Program-made: the position numbers and the translations under genes
The notes under the pieces: model-generated
Databases searched by the model: none
Told to the model about the DNA's origin: nothing
Seen by the model: the letters and a program-made list of their open reading frames with translations, nothing else
NCBI GenBank assembly: GCA_003554225.1
Contig: PWFW01000293.1
Location: 1 to 32,818 of the forward strand
DNA: 32,818 bases
DNA from: Halanaerobiaceae bacterium
GTDB lineage: Bacteria; Bacillota; Halanaerobiia; Halanaerobiales; Halarsenatibacteraceae
Reading direction: 5' to 3'
Shown: positions 1 to 9,236 of the stretch, piece after piece
Numbering within the stretch: position 1 is the stretch's first letter
Layout: each line of letters opens with the position of its first letter

Positions 1-1905
1 GTGGGGAGGGACATCGACATCAGCGCGTCTGAAGCTTTCTATGGTATCAGTTCCGGCCCGTCTGTCATCCACCACCACATGATACACTTTCTTGCTGCCC
101 AATTTTATCTTAACCCACTCCCACCAGGCATTATAGATCACCGTTATCTCCTTCCAGCTGTCTCCTCCAGCCCAGGGGGCAAGCCGAAAAACAACAATGC
201 CCTCGGGAGATTCTAAGAAGGACAATGATCTTCTGATCTCCTCTGAACTTCTGAGGCGAAAGGCAGGATGAGTTCTCCTCAGTTCTATCAAACCACGATA
301 ATAGTTGAAGGTCTCCCGGTATTCTGTCTTTCTCTCCCATTTCAGGGCATTTATATCATCTCCCGCCCGGTAAGAATTAGCATGACCGAATTTGGTTCTG
401 AGAAATTCCTCGCCGCCCTGGAGAAAGGGCACTCCCTGGGAGGTCATGATAATGGCCTGAGCCATTCTGTCAAGTGAGATCCGTGTTCTGGTGGTGTCAT
501 GGGGACAGGATTTAGCCAGTTTATCCCAGAGGGTTAAATTATCGTGGCAGCTGACATAATTAACTGTTTCCTCCGGGCTGGCAGCAAATCCTTTGATTTT
601 CCTGCTGTAATCAGTCTGGCCGACAACTCCCTTTTTGATCTCCTGGTAAAACTCAGAACGGCCGCTGGCAAACCCGGTTTCCAGCCCATCATTGCAGCCC
701 TTAATGGCATTGCGATAATCATCGTTAAAGATGGCAATCCCGGTTCCCCGCTGCCGTCCCTTAACCATCAGCCTCTCTTCCTTGAGCTGGGGGGGTAAGG
801 CATACCAGGGTTCTCCATAGATAAGAATGTTTTCGTTGATCTTCTTAAGTTCCCTCTGAATTTTCAGCATCGTCTTTTTATCAATCAGTCCCATCAGATC
901 AAACCTGAAACCATCGAGATGATACTCCCGGGCCCAATAACAGACAGAATTAACTATAAACTCCCGGACCTTCTCTTTCTCGGTGGCGATTTCGTTTCCC
1001 ACTCCTGAGCCATTGGCAATTTCACCTTCGGGAATTTTCCGATAGAAATAGCCAGGAGCGATTTTTTCCAGAGCTGATTTTCTGGTAAAGTAGGTGTGGT
1101 TATAAACCACATCCATAATAACTCCGATGTTAAGATTGTGCAAAGCCAGCACCAGCTTTTTCAGCTCGGTAATCCGGGAGAGATCTGCCGGATTACTGGC
1201 ATAGGAACCTTCTGGGCTGTTATAGTAGAGGGGGTCATAGCCCCAGTTGTAAGCTTCGGGATCGGTATCATCAACTGTGGCAAAATCAAAGACCGGCATC
1301 AGCTGAACATGGGTTACTCCCAGCTCTACCAGGTGATCCAGTCCGGTGCTCAAACCTGCGGAATTACAGCTGCCCCTTTCAGTAAAGGCCAGAAATTTGC
1401 CCCGGTGCTGCAGACCCGATTCCGGGTGAGAGCTGAAATCACGCACATGAACTTCATAGATAATTGCATCGACCGGAGATTCGAGCCTGAGACTGCTGTC
1501 CTGCTGCCAGCCGGGAGGGTCAGTGCGTTTTAGATCAACGATTATCCCCCGCCTGCTGTTGGTTGCCAGAGCTTTTGCCCAGGGATCGACAGTCTCAGAG
1601 ATACCGCTCTCTCTTTCAATCTCCAGCAGATAATATCTACCATGCAGATTTCTATCAATTCTAGCTGTCCAGTAATCAGCAGCTCTTTCATCCAGTTCTA
1701 TTTTTTCCTGAAACTCACCTGCTTCGGTATCAGATATTTTTACTGCTGCCCGATCAGCATTTTTTATCCAGAAATTAAAGCTTGTTCCCTCTTTATCTGC
1801 CAGAACTCCCGGTTCCTGTCTGAAACATTCTCCCGGGCTTCTCACAGCCATTTCATCTGTTTTTTCTGCCTTAAGCGCATCGAGATAAACTCTGTCCAGT
1901 GCCAA
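1..1905 (-). CDS. pulA: Type I pullulanase / glycogen debranching alpha-amylase family protein (GH13), partial, C-terminus beyond the left edge
   Basis: Manual reverse-strand translation gives one open frame with YNWGYDPLYYNSPEGSY (type I pullulanase signature), VIMDVVYNHTY, DGFRFDLMGL, IYGEPW and VNYVSCHDNLTLWDK. TTG start at 1905-1903, 5 nt after AAGGAGGTA (1919-1911). No signal peptide. Absent from the ORF track, probably because its stop lies outside the window. Confidence 0.93.
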   Translation of the reverse strand, partial: MALDRVYLDALKAEKTDEMAVRSPGECFRQEPGVLADKEGTSFNFWIKNADRAAVKISDTEAGEFQEKIELDERAADYWTARIDRNLHGRYYLLEIERESGISETVDPWAKALATNSRRGIIVDLKRTDPPGWQQDSSLRLESPVDAIIYEVHVRDFSSHPESGLQHRGKFLAFTERGSCNSAGLSTGLDHLVELGVTHVQLMPVFDFATVDDTDPEAYNWGYDPLYYNSPEGSYASNPADLSRITELKKLVLALHNLNIGVIMDVVYNHTYFTRKSALEKIAPGYFYRKIPEGEIANGSGVGNEIATEKEKVREFIVNSVCYWAREYHLDGFRFDLMGLIDKKTMLKIQRELKKINENILIYGEPWYALPPQLKEERLMVKGRQRGTGIAIFNDDYRNAIKGCNDGLETGFASGRSEFYQEIKKGVVGQTDYSRKIKGFAASPEETVNYVSCHDNLTLWDKLAKSCPHDTTRTRISLDRMAQAIIMTSQGVPFLQGGEEFLRTKFGHANSYRAGDDINALKWERKTEYRETFNYYRGLIELRRTHPAFRLRSSEEIRRSLSFLESPEGIVVFRLAPWAGGDSWKEITVIYNAWWEWVKIKLGSKKVYHVVVDDRRAGTDTIESFRRADVDVPPH

Positions 1906-2038
1906 TTGATTACCTCCTTGCCAGATTAAAAAAATATCTATTACTACTACTTATTCTCAATCTCTTGGAGAAATCCTTTTTTTCCTGTTTTTCCGGACAA
2001 GTTTTTGCAATCCGCCGTATCCCGATGATTTGTTTGAT

Positions 2039-2067
2039 TTTACTTGACGGTGATAATGGGTTATAAT
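2039..2067 (+). promoter_or_regulatory. Candidate sigma70-type promoter for glgP
   Basis: TTTACT (2039-2044), 17-nt spacer, TATAAT (2062-2067), about 55 nt upstream of the glgP start. An overlapping TTGACG gives an alternative -35. Confidence 0.45.
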
Positions 2068-2122
2068 AGATTAAAATATTAAATCAGGTTTGAATTTTGC
2101 TTGAGGAGGACTAAAAGCCATT

Positions 2123-3736
2123 ATGAATATAGAAAACAAAACAAAGGTAGCATATTTTTGCATGGAATTCGGTCTGCATGAAGATTTTCGGATCTATTCC
2201 GGAGGTCTGGGAGTGCTGGCCGGAGATACCATGAAAACCGCCAGGGATCTGGATCTTCCCGTTACTGGAATCGGAATAATGTGGAATAAGGGATATACCC
2301 GTCAGTTAATTGATGATTACGGTCGGCCCTATGATAACTATGCACCAGAAGGACAGAACTACGATCATGTCAGTGATACAGGTATTGCCGTCACCGTTAA
2401 AGTCAAGGAGCAGGAGGTAAAATGCAAAGTCTGGAAAGCCGATAAATTCAATAATAAGCCAATCTATTTGCTCGATACCAACCTGGATGAAAATCAGGAC
2501 ATGAAATGGATCACTGACAGGTTGTACATGGGTTCCTCTGAAGAGAGAATTGCCCAGGAAATAGTGCTGGGAATTGGAGGAGTCCGGGCCCTGCGCAAGC
2601 TGGGAATAGAGATAGATATCTATCACTTTAATGAAGGTCATGCTGCACTGGCCGGCACAGAACTGATCCGGGAGCTGATTAATCAGGGATATGATTTTCA
2701 GGAAGCCTGGCAAAAATTGCGGAAAAAAATTGTCTTTACCACCCATACCCCGGTGGAAGAGGGCAATGAATCTCATCCGATTGAAAATTTAAAGGAACTG
2801 GGGGCCTTTAATGGCCTGACCCAGGAAGAGATGGAGCAGATCGGAGGTAATCCCTTCAATATGACCGTAGCCGGACTGCGCCTTTCCTCAAGGGCCAACG
2901 GGGTAGCCCGCCTGCACGGGATAACCGCCCGGGATATGTGGAAGCATGTTGATAACCGTGCTCCTATACTTTCGATAACCAACGGTGTTCATCATCACAG
3001 CTGGGTCGATGAAAGAATGCTGGATGTCCTCTTTAATAAAAATAAAATAGCCAAACTCCATAATGAAAATAAAGAAAATCTGCTGGATTATATTGAAAGA
3101 GAAAATGATCAGCAGCTCAATCAGGACCGCCTGCTGATTGGCTTTGCCCGCCGGGCAGCCAGCTATAAAAGACCTGATATGGTTTTCTGGCAGCTGGATC
3201 GTATCAAGCACCTGCTGCAAGAACAGAAAGTTCAATTTGTTTTCTCCGGCAAAGCCCATCCCGAAGATAATGTCGGAAAGGATATTATCGCTCACATTGT
3301 CTCCATCTCAAGAAAATATCCTCAGAGTGTGGCCTTCCTGGAGGATTATAACATAAAAATCGGCCGGCTGATGACCCGGGGCTGTGATGTCTGGCTTAAT
3401 AATCCCCGCAGGCCCCTTGAGGCCAGCGGCACTTCTGGAATGAAAGCAGCTATGAATGGCGTGCTGAATTTCAGCACCCTGGATGGCTGGTGGTCAGAAA
3501 ACTGCCAGCACGGAATCAACGGCTGGCAGTTTGGCAACGGATATGTGGGAGAGGGCCAGGATGAACATGATCTTCATGCCCTGTATGAAGTGCTGTTAAA
3601 TGAGATTGTGCCCACCTACTATGAAGACCGTCAGCGCTGGCTGATGATGATGCAGTACAGTATCAAGACCACCAAGGATAGATTTTCTGCCCGGAGAATG
3701 CTGAAGAACTACTATGAGATGCTCTATCAAATTTAA
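2123..3736 (+). CDS. glgP: Alpha-glucan phosphorylase (short GT35 type)
   Basis: 537 aa. VAYFCMEFGLHEDFRIYSGGLGVLAGDTMKTARDL, YHFNEGHAAL, VFTTHTPVEEGNE and NNPRRPLEASGTSGMKAAMNGVLNFSTLDGWW are typical of short alpha-glucan phosphorylases. RBS GAGGAGGA upstream. Confidence 0.93.
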   Translation: MNIENKTKVAYFCMEFGLHEDFRIYSGGLGVLAGDTMKTARDLDLPVTGIGIMWNKGYTRQLIDDYGRPYDNYAPEGQNYDHVSDTGIAVTVKVKEQEVKCKVWKADKFNNKPIYLLDTNLDENQDMKWITDRLYMGSSEERIAQEIVLGIGGVRALRKLGIEIDIYHFNEGHAALAGTELIRELINQGYDFQEAWQKLRKKIVFTTHTPVEEGNESHPIENLKELGAFNGLTQEEMEQIGGNPFNMTVAGLRLSSRANGVARLHGITARDMWKHVDNRAPILSITNGVHHHSWVDERMLDVLFNKNKIAKLHNENKENLLDYIERENDQQLNQDRLLIGFARRAASYKRPDMVFWQLDRIKHLLQEQKVQFVFSGKAHPEDNVGKDIIAHIVSISRKYPQSVAFLEDYNIKIGRLMTRGCDVWLNNPRRPLEASGTSGMKAAMNGVLNFSTLDGWWSENCQHGINGWQFGNGYVGEGQDEHDLHALYEVLLNEIVPTYYEDRQRWLMMMQYSIKTTKDRFSARRMLKNYYEMLYQI

Positions 3737-3750
3737 TCAGGAGTTATCGC

Positions 3751-4296
3751 TTAATCGACCAGCATATTTTCTGCCAGCTCCTGCCTGACACTTTCTCCCT
3801 GAAAGTATTCCACAATCTCCAGCGCAAAGGGCAGAGCTGTCCCCGGGCCCCGGGAGGTGATAATATTTTTATCTCTAACCACCGGTTTTTCCAGATATTC
3901 ATAGGCAGAAAATTCACCGGCAAAGGAGGGATAACTGGTACAGCGAACTTTGTCCAGCACTCCGGCAGCTTTCAGTACCAGAGGCGCAGCGCAGATAGCC
4001 GCCACCAGTTTTTCCTGGGCAGCAAATTCCTGAACCAGAGCCAGGATAGCCTCTTCCCGCCTGAGATTCTCCGCCCCGGGCATGCCTCCAGGTAGAACCA
4101 GTCCATTAAATACCCGGTGATTGATATTTTTCAACCGCTGATCAGCCTCAATTTTAATCCCATGGGCACCTTGAACAGTAATCTCAGCCAGTCCGGCACA
4201 GATAACCTTGAGATCAGCCCTTCTCAAAACATCGATAATAGTTACTGCTTCAATCTCTTCAAAACCACGAGCCAGCGGTACTACAACTTTAGCCAT
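3751..4296 (-). CDS. DJ-1/PfpI family protein (YajL/ThiJ-like)
   Basis: 181 aa. ARGFEEIEAVTIIDVLRRADL, GLVLPGGMPGAENLR and nucleophile elbow AAICAAPLVLKAAGVL. Confidence 0.9.
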   Translation of the reverse strand: MAKVVVPLARGFEEIEAVTIIDVLRRADLKVICAGLAEITVQGAHGIKIEADQRLKNINHRVFNGLVLPGGMPGAENLRREEAILALVQEFAAQEKLVAAICAAPLVLKAAGVLDKVRCTSYPSFAGEFSAYEYLEKPVVRDKNIITSRGPGTALPFALEIVEYFQGESVRQELAENMLVD

Positions 4297-4843
4297 TTTC
4301 CATCTCTCCTTCCTGAAGACGGCCTAACTGCCTGGTAAATAAATTTAAATCCTGCTGGCTGTATAGCACAAAACGTACCAGCTCAAGCCCGGCACCCTTT
4401 TCCAGATAATCACAGACCGTGTCTAGAGCGATCCGGGAAGCCTCTTCCCGGGGATAGCCAAAAGCCCCCATGGAAATTGCAGGAAAGCCCAGGCTGTCAA
4501 TCCTGTTCTCCTCTGCCAGATCCAGGACATTGCGATAACAGTCTCGTAACAGCTTATCCTCAGGCTTATCTCTGCCGTAAACCGGTCCCAGACAGTGAAT
4601 AACATGACGGTTGGGAAGTTTGTGCCCCCCAGTAATCACTGCTTCTCCCGGACTGATTGGGGCATACTTGCGGCACTCCTCGGCCAATCCAGGACCGGCG
4701 GCCTGATGCAGAGCTCCAGCTACCCCTCCGCCCGGCATCAGCTGAGCATTAGCGGCATTTACCACTGCTGTCAGGTCGTCCTGGCTGGCAATATCTCCCT
4801 TAGCAAGTTGCAGAATTGTCTTACCAACCTCAATCTCCTTCAT
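4289..4843 (-). CDS. Macro domain protein (ADP-ribose/O-acetyl-ADP-ribose hydrolase-like)
   Basis: VVNAANAQLMPGGGVAGALHQAAG, HVIHCLGPVYG and GFPAISMGAFGYPREEASRIAL. Overlaps the DJ-1 start by 8 nt. Start placed at the ATG (MKEIEVGK) after GAGGTGGTGACG rather than the upstream GTG of the track. Confidence 0.92.
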   Translation of the reverse strand: MKEIEVGKTILQLAKGDIASQDDLTAVVNAANAQLMPGGGVAGALHQAAGPGLAEECRKYAPISPGEAVITGGHKLPNRHVIHCLGPVYGRDKPEDKLLRDCYRNVLDLAEENRIDSLGFPAISMGAFGYPREEASRIALDTVCDYLEKGAGLELVRFVLYSQQDLNLFTRQLGRLQEGEMENG

Positions 4844-4875
4844 CGTCACCACCTCACTTTGAAATATTGCTGCAG

Positions 4876-4909
4876 GTAAGATTTATTGAGTGATTATCAT
4901 AAATCTTAC
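4876..4909. repeat. Perfect 11-bp inverted repeat upstream of the macro/DJ-1 operon (operator or 5'UTR hairpin candidate)
   Basis: GTAAGATTTAT (4876-4886), 12-nt spacer, ATAAATCTTAC (4899-4909). Confidence 0.6.
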
Positions 4910-5044
4910 AGGAATATTAAACTGAAAATAGAATTATTCAGCAGAGCACAAAAATTAGAGAAGATCTGTTTGCCGAAACAAAACATCCAAGGAAAAAGAA
5001 AGTGCCCTATTAAGCTCCTGACAAAAAGTTAAGGAGGTCCTATC

Positions 5045-5536
5045 ATGAAAAAATCTCTTTTTGCTGTCGTTATTCTGCTGATGCTGCTGCTTTTAGTCCA
5101 GCCGGCCGATGCTCTGCTCACTCCCGATACCGAAGCTTTTCAGGGATATTTAACCGCTTCGCTTGTTCCTGGAGGTGCTTCGGGATTTGCTGTCAGCGGT
5201 CAGCTTGGCCTCTGGGAGAGTCTGGCTGTCTTCGGGCAGCTGGGGGATCCTTATAACCGCCTGGGGGGCAAGGTCCAGCTTAACCCCTATCTGGCTCTCA
5301 CCGCCGGGTATCTGATTAATAGATCAATCTTTCTGGGGATCAACCTTCAGCGGAAATTAGCTGAAAAGTTTACCGGAGCAGCTGATCTGGCCCTGGCTGC
5401 TCCCCTGGAAGAGGCAGCGCTGGCCTACGAGCTGGGCTTAATTTATCAGATGCCAGAAAATCTGGATGTTAGAATATCCCTCCAGGGTCTTGCCCGGGAC
5501 TATAATTTAAAACTAGGCCTGGGGTATAACTTTTAG
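5045..5536 (+). CDS. Small exported protein, beta-barrel outer-membrane-like
   Basis: 163 aa. Clear signal peptide (MKKSLFAVVILLMLLLLVQPADA), alternating amphipathic segments, C-terminal ...KLGLGYNF ending in aromatic F. RBS AAGGAGG. Confidence 0.7.
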   Translation: MKKSLFAVVILLMLLLLVQPADALLTPDTEAFQGYLTASLVPGGASGFAVSGQLGLWESLAVFGQLGDPYNRLGGKVQLNPYLALTAGYLINRSIFLGINLQRKLAEKFTGAADLALAAPLEEAALAYELGLIYQMPENLDVRISLQGLARDYNLKLGLGYNF

Positions 5537-5559
5537 TTTGCTCTTTGCCAGAGCTGCTT

Positions 5560-7116
5560 TTACTTTAACCCGGACTCAGGCTCTTCCAATATCTTCTCCA
5601 GCCGTCTCGCTTCCTGGCGGAGCAAAGGCTCGGGACCTGTCAGAATCTCCTTCAGAATCTCCTTAAGCTCAGAAGACTTTATGCCAGCGATTCCGGTCTC
5701 CTGCAGGGCATAAAGGGCATAATAGATAACCCAGACCTGCTGGCTGGTTTGCAGCATCTTCCAGGCCTGTCTTTTAGCCTGGCTGTAACTCCGGCTTTCC
5801 AGCAGGAGAGCCAGTTTAAAGCGGTTATATACACCACTGTCAACCCGGAAGAAATCCTGAGAAAAAACCCTGTTTTCCAGCAGCGAGATCAGATCCTCTA
5901 CCTTCCGGGGCACAGCAGCATATACTTTCTCTGCCAGTTTTTCCGGGTCTCTTTCTTTTCGTGGTAAAATTGCGGCCAGGGTCTCAGCCAAAATTTCTCT
6001 CTCCTGCTGCTGCCAGAAATGCTGAAAGATAGCATTCTCAATTTCGAGATTAAAACTCTGCCTGGCAAAATATCTCCTCTCCTGTTCAGAGAAGCTCTCC
6101 AGCTTTGAGTTAAATTGTGGCCAGTGTTTGTCTTCAGCCCTACCGGCCAGCTGCAGTACCTCTTCAACCGATTCTGCTCCTCTCAACGAACGGGAAAACC
6201 TTGCCTGCTGGTAGGTCTTGCCTCCGGCCAGAAGAAGCAGAACCAGATTTGCCAGCAGCAGATAGAAAAACCTGGTATGCCAGTAGCTGCCCGGCGCCAG
6301 AGAGCGCAGCAGCTTTTCTCTTTCAAAGCGGCCGGCTCCCAGCATTTTTTCTTCATAGAGAGGATCATCAATAGGAGAGGCAAAATCAAGGGCCTGATCG
6401 ATTAGTTCTCGAGAAGAAATTTCCTGCCCCAGACTGGCAGCAACTTCAGCCAGTCCTCCTACCACTCTGGGAGCAGCAAAGGAGGTTCCCGTTGAGCGGT
6501 AGGGATTTAAAGAATAGGAACTGAACTCAGCCGGGAGATAACGGGTTACATCTCCGGAGGCTGCCAGGTCAACCTCCTGACCATAGCTGGCATAGGATTC
6601 CCTACCCCGGGGGCCAACTGCAGTGACAGCCAGCACTGTGCTGTAGCGAGCAGGGTAGGCCACCTGATTATCGCCGGTGTTGCCAGCCGCAGCCACCACA
6701 ATAACCCCCCTCTGCTGCAGCTCTTGCAATAATCTTTTTTCTTCTTCCTCCTCTCCCCAGAAGGCCAGACTGATATTAACAAAAACCCGGGTTTGTTGAT
6801 TACTGCGGGCATAATCCAGCACTCTTCTCAGTTGATTATACAAGCTCTGCCGGGAGGTTACTCCCGGGCCGGGAGCAACCTCCAGACTATAGATTTCCAC
6901 CGGAGCCCTTCTTTTTGTATCAGAAACTATCTCCAGGACCAGCTGACCATGACCGGGCAGGGCTCTTAAGCTTCGTCCGCGCCCCTCTGCCACCACCGGA
7001 CTGAACCCGCTGTCAAGCACAAAGATTGAAACCGGATATTCTCCTGGAGAGGTGGAAAAATACAGGGCAGTCAGAATAACCAGAGAAATTATCAGTCCCC
7101 CCGTTATTTTTCTCAT
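5560..7116 (-). CDS. S8 (subtilisin-like) serine peptidase with N-terminal anchor, second TM segment and C-terminal helical domain
   Basis: Asp in VFVLDSGF, His in PGHGQLVLEI, Asn in VAAAGNTGDN, Ser in GTSFAAPRVVGG. TM segments ITGGLIISLVILTALYF and FFYLLLANLVLLLLAGG, then about 220 aa of helix-rich sequence. Confidence 0.88.
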   Translation of the reverse strand: MRKITGGLIISLVILTALYFSTSPGEYPVSIFVLDSGFSPVVAEGRGRSLRALPGHGQLVLEIVSDTKRRAPVEIYSLEVAPGPGVTSRQSLYNQLRRVLDYARSNQQTRVFVNISLAFWGEEEEEKRLLQELQQRGVIVVAAAGNTGDNQVAYPARYSTVLAVTAVGPRGRESYASYGQEVDLAASGDVTRYLPAEFSSYSLNPYRSTGTSFAAPRVVGGLAEVAASLGQEISSRELIDQALDFASPIDDPLYEEKMLGAGRFEREKLLRSLAPGSYWHTRFFYLLLANLVLLLLAGGKTYQQARFSRSLRGAESVEEVLQLAGRAEDKHWPQFNSKLESFSEQERRYFARQSFNLEIENAIFQHFWQQQEREILAETLAAILPRKERDPEKLAEKVYAAVPRKVEDLISLLENRVFSQDFFRVDSGVYNRFKLALLLESRSYSQAKRQAWKMLQTSQQVWVIYYALYALQETGIAGIKSSELKEILKEILTGPEPLLRQEARRLEKILEEPESGLK

Positions 7117-7139
7117 TCTGCTACCCCCTGAAATTTTAA

Positions 7140-8558
7140 TTACAGCTTTCCCTCCCGCTGAGCCTGATAGAGCGGTGAGAGCCGGTCCAGACTTTCCTCA
7201 TCAACCCGTTCCATGATTCTGGCTGCCTCCCTCTCGGCCTGCTGGAGAATCTCCTCTTCATTAACATTAACCATCCGGCCCTTCCGATAAATAAAATTGC
7301 CTGCCACCATCACATCACGCACTTCACTTCCCTGAGCCGAATAAACCAGATTTGGTACCAGATTGCGGAGAGGATGACGAATAACAGGAGCCAGACTGAC
7401 CTTCTTTAAATCAATGGTAATTATATCAGCATATTTTCCCGGTGCAAGAGAACCGATTTTGTCCTCCAGCCCCAGACAGCCGGCAGCTTCAATGGTCGCC
7501 AGCCTGAGGACCTTCCAGGCCGGCAGGGGCAGAGGGCTTTGACTTTTGATCTTGTTAAAAAGGGCGGTCAGTTTCATTTCATTAAACATATTATTGCAGT
7601 TATTGCCCGGAGCCTGGTCAGAACCGAGAGCCGCCCGATCAGATACTGCTAAGAATTCCTGGAGAGGGGGTACCTGACCATCTATGATTCCGATACTTCC
7701 AGAACAGACTGTCAGGCCGGCTCCGCTTCTGGCTAAAAGTCGGGCTTCCTCCGGATTAGCTTCTGTTAAATGGACAGCGTTAAGGGAGGAATTCAACAGG
7801 CCTTCCCGATTTAACCAGGGGATGGTTCGGCTGTTATACCTCATCTTCATCTGAAGATGTTCCCGTTTGCCCTGGGCAACATGCATGTGAATTCCAATCC
7901 CGTGCTCCTCAGCCCGATCATATATCTCTTTGAGCAGCTCCCGCGAGACCATATCAGGGGCCTGAGGCCCAAGAAAAAAGCTGATTCTTTCCGGTATCTC
8001 CTCCTTCTCAAGCCATTCCAGAGACTCTGCTAGATCCTTTTCTCCCTTCTCACGGTCAAAGGGATAGAGCTTACCAGGAACAATTTCGCTGCTGTTATCC
8101 AGCTCATTGATGGTTTTGGCCAGCACAGCTCTGGTTCCAATCCGGCTGTGCCAGTCGACCAGCCCCTCCAGGTTGCTGCCAAAATCAGCCAGCAAAGTGG
8201 TGCCATTCCGGACTGCTTCGATGATATTTAGGGCTGTTCCTGCCTCCCGGGCCTGCTGATCAAGCTGCCGGGAAAAGGGCCAGAGGCCTTCCTCCATCCA
8301 GCCGGTGATATCCTGGGCCAGGCCCCGCAGCAGAGCTATTCCAGTATGAATATGGGCATCAATCAGCCCCGGCATCACCAGAAGATTTTTTCCTTCAATT
8401 GAGCGGCAGGCCTGATACTCTGCCAGAATTTCCTTTGAATTTCCCACAACAGCAATCTTATCGTCCTTAATGCCCAGGGCAGCATCAGCTAAATATCCAA
8501 CTCCTCCACCCTCCATGGTCAGAAGTTCTGTGTCATAGATTATCAAATCCAGCTGCAA
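7140..8558 (-). CDS. Amidohydrolase of the 5-methylthioadenosine/S-adenosylhomocysteine deaminase / chlorohydrolase group
   Basis: 472 aa. MPGLIDAHIHTGIALLRGLAQDITGWMEEGLWP, GIHMHVAQ, ALGSDQAPGNNCNNMFNEMKL and GSLAPGKYADIITIDL. TTG start after GGGGGAA. Confidence 0.85.
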   Translation of the reverse strand: MQLDLIIYDTELLTMEGGGVGYLADAALGIKDDKIAVVGNSKEILAEYQACRSIEGKNLLVMPGLIDAHIHTGIALLRGLAQDITGWMEEGLWPFSRQLDQQAREAGTALNIIEAVRNGTTLLADFGSNLEGLVDWHSRIGTRAVLAKTINELDNSSEIVPGKLYPFDREKGEKDLAESLEWLEKEEIPERISFFLGPQAPDMVSRELLKEIYDRAEEHGIGIHMHVAQGKREHLQMKMRYNSRTIPWLNREGLLNSSLNAVHLTEANPEEARLLARSGAGLTVCSGSIGIIDGQVPPLQEFLAVSDRAALGSDQAPGNNCNNMFNEMKLTALFNKIKSQSPLPLPAWKVLRLATIEAAGCLGLEDKIGSLAPGKYADIITIDLKKVSLAPVIRHPLRNLVPNLVYSAQGSEVRDVMVAGNFIYRKGRMVNVNEEEILQQAEREAARIMERVDEESLDRLSPLYQAQREGKL

Positions 8559-8600
8559 AAGAATTCCCCCTCAATCCCGCAGGTTAATATCCAGCGACAG

Positions 8601-9203
8601 CTACTCCCGGGATTTTTTATCGGCTACAATTAAATAATATTTCTCATTTAAAATCCGGCTGTATTCCAGCTCCAGTTCGGCTTCTCTAAGCAGGTTCTGC
8701 ACCCTATCGACATCCAGACGATGCTCATAATCCGGGCCTGCCTCCATTTCTTTTTTTCTCCAATCAATCACAATTAATCTGGACCGGTCCTTTAAAAGCC
8801 TGAGATAACACTCCAGAAATTCCGGCAGACTGGTGATTTCATGCAGCAAATTGGCCATCAGCATCATATCTCCACTGCCGGCCAGCTCTTCTTTGATATC
8901 ATCTTCACATACCCCGGTCTCCTTTACCTGAAAAAGCTTGATGTTATCTAATTTTCGGGCTTCTGCTCTCTCCTGCAAATCCTCCAGCATCTGGCTGGAG
9001 ATATCAAAGGCATAAACCTTTCCCCCGGGACCGACTATCTCAGCTGCCGGCAGGGAGAAATAACCATTCCCGCAACCTACATCCAGAAAAACTCTATTCT
9101 CTTCCAGGCCGCAGGCTGTCAGTATTTTCTTAGCCGGAAGGGATTTTTTCCTCTCTTCAGAGTGCAGTTTGTCACGCTGAGCAGGATTAAATACCTGAGC
9201 CAA
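8601..9203 (-). CDS. Class I SAM-dependent methyltransferase
   Basis: Motif I VFLDVGCGNGYFSLPAAEIVGPGGKVYAFDIS plus LLKDRSRLIVIDW. TTG start at 9203 chosen for spacing to AGGAGG. The track start (GTG 9212) overlaps the RBS. Confidence 0.85.
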   Translation of the reverse strand: MAQVFNPAQRDKLHSEERKKSLPAKKILTACGLEENRVFLDVGCGNGYFSLPAAEIVGPGGKVYAFDISSQMLEDLQERAEARKLDNIKLFQVKETGVCEDDIKEELAGSGDMMLMANLLHEITSLPEFLECYLRLLKDRSRLIVIDWRKKEMEAGPDYEHRLDVDRVQNLLREAELELEYSRILNEKYYLIVADKKSRE

Positions 9204-9236
9204 GTCAGCCACCTCCTGATGATTATCTTCAAACAG

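Noticed and set aside
1096-1533. 145-aa plus-strand ORF near the left edge
   Set aside because: Antisense to the manually translated pullulanase.
2306-2776. 156-aa minus-strand ORF in glgP
   Set aside because: Antisense shadow of the glucan phosphorylase, no domain.
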